The notes beneath the pieces are model-generated. The model was given only the letters and a program-made list of their open reading frames with translations, was not told the origin of the DNA and searched no databases. This document shows, piece after piece, positions 54,801 through 64,000 of a stretch of 64,000 nucleotides of DNA. Every line of letters starts with the position of its first letter. The first letter of the stretch is position 1. The DNA lies in the NCBI RefSeq assembly GCF_963678635.1, contig NC_087064.1:18278509-18342508 (forward strand), written 5' to 3'. This DNA comes from Symsagittifera roscoffensis. Taxonomy: Eukaryota > Xenacoelomorpha > Acoela > Convolutidae. The position numbers were made by a program, and so were the translations under genes.

Positions 54801-57800
54801 TGACCACGCCACAAGCCCACGGGGACTTCGACGGCTCAATCATGTCATGCTCCATTAACATCTCGATTTCCTTCCTACACGCTTCTGACTTGTGAGGGTT
54901 CATTCTTCTCGCCCCTTCCCTATGAGGTACCGAGCCCTCTTCTATCTCAATCTCGTGTTCTACAAAATTTCAGCAACCTATGTCGGCCTTATGTTTCGAA
55001 AAAACGTCTGCGTTCCGACTTAGCACCGCTCTGAGCGAATCTAGTTCCATGTCTGATATTTTACCCTTCAAATGTTCTATTTCAGGTAGGACCGGTTTAT
55101 TTGCTGCTAACTCTGTCTCTGTCGGCCTCTCAGGAAAATTGGAACAACTAGACAGCCCATCATCTGTTTCCGACTTCATTGAAAACAATTTCCTAGAAGA
55201 TTTCAATTCATTTACTCTCTTCATTATACATTCTTGGTTCGCATGCAATGAACATTTATTTACATCAAACTTTTTCAAGTTCACCACACTATGAAAGTCT
55301 GTGTTCAGAAGCAAAGCATAGCCAAGTTTCTTTCCTCTCTGTATTGTCACTGTTGTTGCTTCTGTGTTCAACAACACACTCACACACAGTCCGCTCTGAG
55401 TGAGTGAGAAGCTTCTTCCTAAAATAGCTGAGCTTTTACTGTTTGGATTTGGTACCAGACACACCTGTCTGTCATTGCTGAGCTCATTCAAGTTCCTCAT
55501 CCTAAACGTCGCTACTACGGCTTGGTTTGGTTTTAATCTAACTTTTCGATCCAGAAAAATCGGCACCTTGGCCTGGTTAATTAAGATCTTATTAAGGGGT
55601 CTCTTTTCATACTTTTTCTCAGGATCCTTGATCCTAATCAACCCGTCATTGAGATCGATCGTGACATCAAAGTTGCGCACGGAATCCCTTCCTAAGATGA
55701 ACTGATCGGATTCGTCCAAATTCTCCACTACTAGGAAGCTCATCCAAAGATGTCTTCCTCCGAGCTGCAGTGAAATGATCGGGGTTCGTCCAGTCACATA
55801 GATCGCTCCCTGATTGGCAGCTGCCAACCTGATGTTTGTCGGTATGAGATCCGACCTTTCGAAACCCATGTCGGTCCAAGTTTTGACTGGCATGACACTA
55901 ACCACTGCTCCCGTGTCTAGCAGTCCCTTTACTGAAAGTTGTCTGCCTTGCACGTCCAGCACGTGTGCGGCCAGATCGGCCTCGCAACCTATGTGCATCG
56001 CATCTTGTTCGAGCATCGCGTTGTGTCCGATTCGTCTAACCTTCAGCTCCTCTTGACCAATGTATATCCGGCCAATCTGATCGTTCGCATCAGTTATGTG
56101 AGCTTTTGTGTAGATATTGATGCCATCCACATTCATTAGAATCGGGTCTGGGCCATGGACATCGATATAATGTCCATCCACTTTCATCAGCCTCGGACCT
56201 CCTGTTGTGAGCAGCGCTCGCACTGCCCTGGAGTCCAGTTTGGGATCTTTCTCCTTCAGGTAGTCGGCATAGATGTCCAGGTGGACTAGTGTAATCTCGG
56301 ATGGTTCACTCAAGTTCTTGACCACCTGGTGCCCTGCGACTGAGATAATGGACACTATTTTCGTCCCCTCCTTCGTCATGCCGAAAGTTCTCCCAGATAT
56401 AACGTTCAGTTTTAGTCCCTGTTTCCTGGGTTCCTCTTTGTCTTCTACCTTCGTCGTTTTACCCAGAATATTAAAACTTTCCCGTGCTCTCCAGCTCCGA
56501 CCTTGCCCATTGCTCCACTTCTTTTGTGGCTAGGTCCTGTTTGACATTCTGCAGCGCTGTCCTTGCCGCCAGACCGTAATCCACCTTGAGTGGGCTAGAC
56601 GACTCTGCCTCCAGGTTCGAGGCTACGACCTCGTCAGGCAGTGTCTTTACCTTCTTAGTCGTAAGGGTGTTCGGTGTCGTCTCCTTTCTCCGAGACTCGG
56701 CCTCGTTCATCAGACGTGCTCGACTGGCCTTGACACCCGAAAGCGCCTCTTCGTGGCGCGGATGTTTCGCGTCCGCCACTGCATCCCAAAATTGAGTACA
56801 ATCCGACTTGAAGTGTCCCTCCAAATTACAGAAGAAACACCTCGGACCATATTTCATGATGAGCCCTCTGACGTACTCTTCGTGATCCTCGTCGGTCGCG
56901 TCGACGTCCTCGAGAAAGTAGCCTATTGCTTTCATGTTCTGTTTGTATGCAGAACACGCGGAAACGTGATGGTCCATCGAACCACAATTCGCATATGACC
57001 TCCTCTTATCCATGTCATCGCGAGGTTTGTACCAACTGGAATTCGCACCAGTGTTTGTCCCGCTATAGTTACCATATTTGCTGTAACGGTTCTGCGCCCT
57101 CGGTTTTATGAGTATATATTTGCGTGACTTCATACGCAAATCATCGGGCGTGGGTAACTGGTCAAGTGACAGGGTGAAGTGTGTGGCCAACATCGTCTTC
57201 AACTCCTCACTCTTTACCCCGTCCATGAACTCCCAAGCAATCGCCAAGTTTCGCTCGGATATTCTCTCGTCGGGATAGTTTCTCCTCCTAAGCAATTCAA
57301 GGTCGTCCAAAAATTTGTCTATAGATTCGTCATCTCTTTGACGCCTCTTTTCGAACTTCACCATAGCCTGGTGTCCTTGTACTCCAGAGCCGAAACGATT
57401 CAGCAGGATGTCGAATATCTTGCGAGCGCTGTCTCTCTCATTGGCTCTTTTCGCCATTACACAATTTAGTGCAGTACCCTCCAGGTTGCTCGTTAGCGCG
57501 CTGCATTCTTGTTTCTTGGAGAGACTCTCTTCCTCAAAGTGTAACTTAATCACCTCTATCCAAGTATCAATGCAGCCGTCTGACTCATCTTTGTATGACT
57601 TCGGCTTTTTCAGTGTCCTTCTTGACCTCTCTCCTCTCTCGGTTGACTTCGAGAGTTTGGTGATGAATGTTTCGAGAGATCTGTTCAGAGGCTCAAACTT
57701 CGAGGCATACATCGTTGTGTCCTGTGAGACTGTAGTCAGATCTGGTACTGAACTGACTTGTGGCACAGTTGGCAACCTCGTCTCCGGGGTAGCATCTGCC

Positions 57801-59190
57801 TCCGGCGGGACTGGATTCGTCCAGCCAGGCCTCGACGGGGCTGCCCTTGGCCGCTCCTTGTTCCTAGGTTCGTAGTTCGTTCTCGAGCTTTGCTGGGCTC
57901 TGGCATTGCTGCCCGTACCATCTCCATCATTCGCATGGCGTGAGCGCTCCCTTTGGTTGGAACGCTCCTGCCAATTGCTCCCATTCAGGATCGCGTCAAG
58001 CTTCCGCATCATTAAATCAGACTTGGCATCTAACCTTTTCTCCAGGCTAGTCATCGTGTGGGCGTAGGTACTATCATGATCGTTCAACAATCGCTCGATC
58101 TCTCTCGTCATCCTAGCTCTCTCTTTCCTGTGACTCCTTGTTTGCCTGTGCCAGGCTCTCCGCCAGGCATTGATCGGTGTTGCGAATCAGTTGAGCCTGA
58201 TCAACCCTCGCCTGCGACTTCGCGTGCGTTAGTTCATCTCTCAGATTCTCTCGACCCTGGTGAGCTCTCTCGTCAACCTGATCTATTCTCTTAGTCATGT
58301 CCCGTCTCAGTTCATCCAGACCATTCATTACGCCAGCGAACATGTCACTTATGTCGCCAGTGGCCCCAAATGACGGGGTTAGTCCCAAAGAATATGAGGT
58401 CAACTGCGGCTGCAGCCTGGTGCTTGATGACGCACCGCCTTTTTGCTTGCTCATCGACGTCATCAATCTGTCGAATGTTGATGACGTTCCCATCGTGATC
58501 CCATCTCACATGGGCCTGGTCGGCGAGGCGGACGACGCCTTCCTGCTCATGTCGTTCCTTGGGCACGGTGTGAAGTTCACATCCGGATGGGTTATCTCCG
58601 GGTAGTCATAACTGGAAGATAAACCTTCAGTTCGTAGTGACGCCATGCGCTCATCGTACAAAGACTTCCAACTCTTCTTGGCCTTCGAACCCGGTTGTTC
58701 TTCACTCGGGCTTATACTCGACATCATCGCGTTGTTGCTCTGCTTGGCCAGAGATGAGTGGGTATTAGCTGAATGTGAATATTCTCTCCTCCACCTATGA
58801 CTCTTGGTCTCCGACTTGGACATTCCCTTGAATAACACTTCCTCTCGCGGCTCGACCTCGGAACGCTCCGAGGTCTCCTCCGTCCTCTAGACTTCCTCCC
58901 GCTCGAGTTCCTCGCTTGGCTCAAAGTCGGGTCGAATAAGCGTCCGTTCTCCTTCGTCAAAGGGGTCCACAAGCGTTTCGCTCGAGGTTCCGGATTCGGT
59001 GCTCCGCCTTTGATCGTCATCGAAATTTTTCTCGCTCCTTAATTTCATTTCGCTCACGGAAAGATCAGGTTGACCTTTAGTCGATTCGGTTTCGGCAAAC
59101 ACGTCGGAGGCGCTGCTAAACGAGGACTGGCTACGCCTAGTTTTAAATTTTCGCGTGCTGCCCTTGCTCAGCCTGGGATAACAGCATCAC
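51880..59190 (-). pseudogene. Element A ORF1, 5' part: Gag, protease, RT, RNase H and start of integrase
   Basis: Gag lies in 59190-56471. Its N-terminal part stays in one frame with stops at about 58886 (TAG) and 58508 (TGA), then shifts frame in a GAGA run near 58112. The first zinc knuckle has lost its first Cys (YANC); the second (CFFCNLEGHFKSDC) is intact. After a frameshift between 56471 and 56379, protease (LLDTGAVVS), RT (FWQVPL, YVDD near 54455), RNase H (TDAS, VDNRAL), an acidic SGES-rich linker and the integrase zinc region (HDQMGHQGVDK) lie in one frame, cut by stops at 54972 (TGA), 53184 (TAG), 52728 (TAG) and 52443 (TAG). It is collinear with B ORF1 residues of about 300-2230. 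The start codon is not clear. Confidence 0.85.
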
Positions 59191-61249
59191 AAAAGTTTCA
59201 CAAGATATAATCAATACACAAAACACAATTGATAATCAGATAAGGATATCCTACAGGTGACAGTGACCTTTCGTCAGTATCAATTTACCGCCACACTTTT
59301 ATCCAGTCACTGCTTTGTTAAAATCAAACAATCTTTTGTAAAAAGCAGTGATGATTCAGAAACAGATCAATAAAACTTAGTCTTAAAGAAAAAGACTTCC
59401 CTCAATCGGAACGATCCGAAAGAACAAAGCCCAGGACACAGTCTTCTCAAATGGGTGTGTATTTGCCTAATACGCCCACCGAGGTCTTCTTTTAGGTGCC
59501 CTGCGATTGCCCGAGCTGTCCTACTAAGTAGCTCAAGGCAACCTCTGATCGAAAATTTCTATAGTCTAAGAAAAAGCTCCCCCACACCCGGACTGCTCCA
59601 AGTGCACGAGAGTAGGGAACAACTTTTCTTCTCAAGCTAGTGTGTATTTGCTTAATACACTCACCGAGGTCTTCCTTTATTTGTTCCCGGATTGCCCCGA
59701 ACTTTCCTATTAAGTAGCTCAAGGCAACCACACAACCAAAATCACAATCAAAAAAAAATTTTTGTTCGGGTACTTCTGATACACCCGATCTAGAATCCAA
59801 AGTTGATCACGAATTTCCGGGTCAAAATGGGCTCTTATGATCCTAATAAGCACACCTAATGTCGTAATATGATCTTTATTAAATGGATATTTCCCGTCTC
59901 CCAAATTGCCACAGAAGGTTTCCTCAAGCTTCTAACAATGAGGGTCGCTAAGATGTTTAAGTCACTACGGTTGGTTACTTCGGAGGGTTGTTAAGACACT
60001 TAGCCTACCTCGGAGGGTTACTTCGGAGGGTACCTTAATCACCCAAATTACTTCGGAGGGTCCCCTTAAATTTACTAAGGAGGGTCAATAAGATGCTTAA
60101 TATGCTCCGGAGGGTTACTTCGGAGGGTACCTCCAAAATTTTCAAATTTCTGAACCTCCCTTAGAAGGGCCTTCAATTAACTTCAGGAAGCGTCAAAACA
60201 AGCTAAATTCTCTATGGGGGCTGTTTTAACTTCTTTGGATGATCTCGTGGAAATTTTCCACTAAGGAGGGTTGCTAAGGGGTTTAGCTGACTCCGGAGGG
60301 TTACTTCGAAGGGTTCCCCGAAAATCAAGAAAAAAGGTTATGTTCCCGCGATAAAGTCTTCAAAAGTGGTCCACCTAACTTAAAACTAGGTTGGCTGACA
60401 CGGTCAACCTTCCCAGTTGGATAAAAAGGTGTTTTGATAAAAATTTCTGCCGCTCGGAGGGTTACCTGTAATTTGGACCCTCCGAACCAACAAATTCTAA
60501 AAAAGTTTTCTTTTCCGAGATTATCAACCCAAAAACGGTTGCGGTCCGGAAAAATGGTCCAAAACGTCGACTTATGGTACCAAAATTATCCCAATCGTTT
60601 GGCTAGTCTTTGAGAAATTGCCAAAAACGTGTTTGTCCAAATGGGCTTTTTTCACCACCTATGTAGGTTCTGAGAAACTTTTTCCGCAATTCCTATTGAA
60701 AGTGCCTGCAAATAATTGAAACGAGCGTAGTAGCCCTGTACGGCACTGGAATAATGCAAAAAACCGGACCAAAATTGGTTTGGAGACAAAAATTTGGCCA
60801 ATAACTATCAAATTTGGACCCTCCGATTCCTTCCTTTTCCAATCCATAAGTCGTTAGCTCTATCCACGGAGCTAATCGGAGGGTTACTCAAGAATTTTTC
60901 TGGCAGCCGAGCACGTTATGCTAGCACGCTCCTAGTACAAAAAATTTTATTGCTCTAACTCTAAAAACTCAAAAACTCGATCCCCAAAACAGATTGACAA
61001 AATTCAGAAAATTATCGAAATTTTGACCGAAAAATTTTGGTTTTTTCCAACTTTTACTGAGTCTTTTCTCACGCGGTTTCTTTAGTTAGGGGGATGGAAC
61101 TACGTAGCTACTCCCTATATAAAAGCTTTTTGCTGTTCGGAAAAGCTCGGATATCCAAAAATTTGGGGGTCTATAGTTTGTCAAAAATCAGTAATTTTCG
61201 ACAAAAATTTGGTGTTTCTTGGGTCTAAATAGGAGATAAGTAATATATA
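59191..61249 (-). other. Element A leader, truncated, with cggagggt repeats
   Basis: 2.06 kb with no gene. A block with gtgtatttgc-taatac and aagtagctcaaggcaacc is present twice (about 59436-59552 and 59627-59735). From 59947 to 60480, and again near 60870, an irregular array of cggagggttactt units occurs, at times doubled as cttcggagggttacttcgg-like pairs; the reverse complement ggaccctccga appears near 60475 and 60820. No LTR end or primer-binding site follows, so the 5' end of A is lost or rearranged. Confidence 0.65.
59947..60480. repeat. Interspersed tandem-like array of cggagggt units
   Basis: At least ten occurrences of ggagggt with flanking tact/tcc on the plus strand, spaced irregularly by 15-150 bases. 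The spacing is too irregular for a simple minisatellite; it may be a degenerated one, comparable in position to the minisatellite in the leader of B. Confidence 0.7.
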
Positions 61250-61702
61250 TGTGCCATTCTGCCAGATTGGCACAGCGCAACCTTCCGGCGACACGAAAAA
61301 AATGAATAAAGCCCTTTTTAACGAAAAACTATTGCGAAGGAGGGTAGGAATATTCTGGAATTTTCATTTTCAAAATTTCGATCGAAGAGTGAATATTTCT
61401 GAGAAATACAAAAAGACGGCCATTTTGACTAAAAAGGACGAAAAAAAACAGAACAACGATAAAGATTGTGAAAAACGGTCGCACAAGAGACGAGAAATAC
61501 GAAGCCTCTTATCGTGGCAACAACACACGATAAGACTCTTAGCAGTGGATATTAGTGGAGAAGGAAGCTTCAGTGGGGAAGGAATATTCCACGGAACCCT
61601 CCCTTGCCACAAATTGGAAGAAATAAGAACGTTATCTCAGGAAGATTACGGGAGCGGAGGCTTGGTCCCCCAGAGACTGTTTTATGTGAAGGGACTATAT
61701 AA
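61250..61702 (+). repeat. Inverted half-LTR of the element A type
   Basis: 453 bp matching the first half (from the TGTGC end) of the LTR at 15788-16711 in opposite orientation, with few differences. The match starts exactly at the TG terminus (61250) and stops at gggactatata. The hairpin (61508-61534) is conserved. It is either the remains of another LTR of the family or a rearranged 5' LTR of A. Confidence 0.85.
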
Positions 61703-64000
61703 CAACACAACCAAGTATCTTTCCTATCCATCCAACGATTACAACACCACACAATAAAAACAATACTCCTTTTCCACCAACGACATCAAAATCAACAGTC
61801 AAAAGATCACTCGCTCCAGAAAACTTTATTATGGATTATCAAACCAACAGACTAATAACTAAAAAACGACCACCTAATCAACAAAGACACCCAATTGGAA
61901 ATAACTTTCCAAACCATAGTTATGAATATTTCGCTATTATTAACATTAGTTATCCAATAGCACGACCACTCTATACAACAAAAAGTCAATCTCAGGAACA
62001 AAATAAGGCCCAGCTGGTACCAAAGCCAATATCTCATTCTGTAAACTTTAATGATAATAGAAAAACTCAGAAAGATCGCACTGAAAGTTATCCATTTTTT
62101 AAACAGATCGCACTGAGACTTATCCGTTTTTTCAACAAAACACAAATAACCCAATTTAAAGGCAACTCATCAGAAGCCAACCATTCTACTTTGAGGCTGA
62201 AAGTAATTTTTATCCAAACCAACAACAATGAATAATTATCAACAAAAAATCACTGGAATGCTATAGATCAACCAGATGATACTCTTCAACAAGATATTTT
62301 CGAACCTTACATGAATTCCCAACAACCAAGATAAACACAACAACAATCTTCTCAACGACAAAAATTGGCACAACTTCGTGATAACATGCAATCACAATAC
62401 TACACAAATATTCAAAGTTACCAATCCAAAACCATGAAAAACAAAACCCCGTCACTTAATTTTTGCAATATGAAATTTCCAAACATCTACTTACAAATTT
62501 TCTACAAAAGCCTAACAAAGCAAAACCACTTCAAATGACAATGGTTCTATATCTTACGGGTGAACCAACTATTACATCTGATAAACTACTCAAGGTTTTT
62601 ACAGGAACAGATCCTGAATATCCAGTAGAATAATACTTACGCTGTTAAAGCTTACCTAATCTTAAATCTAGGCCTGGAACCTATAACGTACCACTTCAAA
62701 AAAACTGAATTAATACAAGCACAGCACTGATACAAACTACACTCTACGGCTCAATCCAAAAAACGGTTTTCTGCTTTACCCACAGAAATCAAATCTGGTT
62801 GGAAACGAATTACTCGCCACTGCACAAAGCACAACTTTAACAAATTATGAAAAGATTCATTAATCACTTGAACCAACTCGAACAGTAGAACAAAATAACA
62901 GAGCACATTACAGGTCACAGACGTATACACAAAGTTAAAAAATACATCACCAAGATTTTTTCGACGATTAAATAAACAACATTCTTTTTTTCTAAGTTTT
63001 ACCTTCACAATGCACAAAACTTATAAATGCCTGACCTTGAATTTAGGCCGACTCATGATTTTTGTATAGTAACAATTTCACCTATAAAAATACAAATTGA
63101 GATACAATACTACTACATGTATATAAAATTACGCTTCCTTCAGGACTATTAGGATATTGCGAAAAAAAAGCAACCTTACACCTTACACAAGAAAAGTCAT
63201 TAGATTAAACAATATCCTAAAAACATTAGATGATTGCTTGTCAACAATTCTTAATGAAGAGTTATCTAATAATAGTAATATTAATGACTCAAGAAGAAAC
63301 ACGGATTACTTTACAAAAACCCCTAAATGCTAACCAACTTTCGAAATTTCAAAGTACACAAATGATTAGCAACAATTCTGGACAATGTTTAAATTTTCAA
63401 TATTCTCAAATTAATCAACCAAAATTCGAGTAATTAGCAGATTTATTTTTGAAATGAACACCCCATGGCTTATGCGTCAACAATAAATGATATTGGAAAA
63501 ATACAACCACCACTACACTCAAATAAATTTTCAAAAAACAATGAGCAAGTAAAGTTCCAATAAACTTACAAGATGAAGTTAACTGACTTGTAGACATTCT
63601 CTAACAGAACAAAATTATCTCATCGGTAAACAAGGATCATCAACCCAAAAAAATACAATTATTAACCCAGTTACTATTCTCGCTAAAGAACAATCGCAAA
63701 AAATAAATTTAGACGCACGATACCTAAGCTCTCTAATTGATGAATCAAGAAACAATTGGTACATAGAACCAAAACAGGTAAAACTCACAAAAGTAATTGG
63801 ACACTATTTTACCACCGCAGATTTAAATAGATGCATGTAGTCAAATTCCACAAGAAAAACCTCGTCGCTTGACACAATTCGTAAGTGGAAACCAACAATA
63901 CGAATTCAATAGACAATTCTATGGTATATCAATAGGAGCAGCAGTTTTTTCTTCCTTTATGAGTAAAGTTTTCAAACCACTAACTCTGAGCGAAATGTCA
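61703..64000 (+). pseudogene. Heavily decayed unrelated Ty3/gypsy-like element: gag then RT, running off the edge
   Basis: No intact ORF. On the plus strand an N/Q-rich stretch (61831-62235) is followed by gag-like words in changing frames: GTDPEYPVE near 62600, LILNLGLEPI near 62660, then AQSKKRFSALPTEIKSGWKR near 62755. RT-like words follow from about 63765: KVIGHYFTTADLNRCM, then LTQFVSGNQQYEFNR and QFYGISIGAAVFSSFMSKVF to the end. The GHYFTTADLN and FYGISIG blocks correspond to the RT motifs around the first catalytic Asp and the PFGL region. Stops and frameshifts are many. Its gag and RT are unlike those of A and B, so it is a third, older insertion. Confidence 0.6.

Larger units (their letters stand above)
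15788..61249 (-). mobile_element. Element A: decayed giant Ty3/gypsy-like LTR retroelement, interrupted by element B
   Basis: On the minus strand the order is leader (61.25-59.2 kb), Gag-Pol ORF1 (59.2-51.9 kb, then 28.26-26.56 kb after the B insertion), ORF2 (26.09-17.48 kb), 3' UTR and 3' LTR (16711-15788). Subtracting B leaves about 22.5 kb, the size and plan of B. ORF1 and ORF2 are homologous to those of B but clearly diverged, and the LTRs are not recognisably similar except for the ends (TGTGC...TGTTACA) and the purine-rich TCCGGGGAGTA before the 3' LTR. Frameshifts, at least six in-frame stops, a lost first zinc-knuckle Cys, loss of the integrase core and a missing 5' LTR make A a dead copy of a related subfamily. 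Confidence 0.88.

Noticed and set aside
54970-54972. In-frame TGA after ADIGC as a recoded or selenocysteine codon
   Set aside because: B has an ordinary Cys there, other stops follow in the same frame, and the rest of A is clearly decayed.
59947-60480. CRISPR-like array of cggagggt repeats
   Set aside because: Repeats are too short, spacing is irregular, the setting is eukaryotic and there are no cas genes.
16260-61702. A 45-kb DNA transposon (Maverick-like or similar) with 450-bp terminal inverted repeats
   Set aside because: The inverted repeats are halves of an LTR, the content is two retroelements, and there is no DNA polymerase, transposase or capsid set.
61251-61757. 168-aa plus-strand ORF, with a 62-aa relative at 16417-16229 on the minus strand
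   Set aside because: It lies in LTR sequence; the second copy keeps only a short part open, so the frame is not conserved.

Overview
The window looks like nuclear DNA of an invertebrate-type metazoan. The evidence is GT-AG introns, AT-rich intergenic sequence full of diverged repeats and tRNA-derived SINE remnants, and two conserved eukaryotic housekeeping genes. I cannot name the species from sequence alone.

Positions 1-15.8 kb are host sequence. Three genes lie on the minus strand: the N-terminus of an unrecognised S/T/N/P-rich protein cut by the window edge (1-399), a six-exon UTP6 gene (U3 snoRNP / SSU processome HAT-repeat protein, 9072-1096), and a three-exon double-rhodanese sulfurtransferase (TST/MPST type, 15447-9561). 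For both spliced genes I could place exon borders so that all phases agree.

Positions 15.8-61.25 kb are two related giant Ty3/gypsy-like LTR retroelements, nested in the same (minus) orientation. The inner one, here called B (28331-51275, 22,945 bp), is nearly pristine. Its 907-bp LTRs differ at only two sites that I can see. It has a 2.5-kb leader with a minisatellite and two uninterrupted giant ORFs. ORF1 (2935 aa) is Gag, protease, RT, RNase H and integrase, with a C-terminal macro-domain-like module. ORF2 (2940 aa) is a non-canonical protein with an SGNH/GDSL-hydrolase domain, probably a second degenerate SGNH-like fold, and a large C-terminal module I do not recognise. The outer element, A (about 15.79-61.25 kb once B is included), has the same plan but is decayed by stops and frameshifts. 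Its integrase core was replaced by a duplicated RT segment, and B later inserted into the YxDD codons of that duplicate. The 5' LTR of A is missing. Instead, half of its LTR lies inverted at 61250-61702.

Positions 61.7-64 kb, on the plus strand, hold remains of a third, unrelated and badly decayed Ty3/gypsy-like element: a gag fragment, then an RT fragment running off the edge.

The most notable content is the A/B family: a giant LTR retroelement combining a macro-like domain fused to Pol with a separate 2.9-kb-residue SGNH-containing ORF, preceded in both copies by a strong splice-acceptor-like site. Keeping this plan in two clearly diverged copies suggests the extra modules serve the element.
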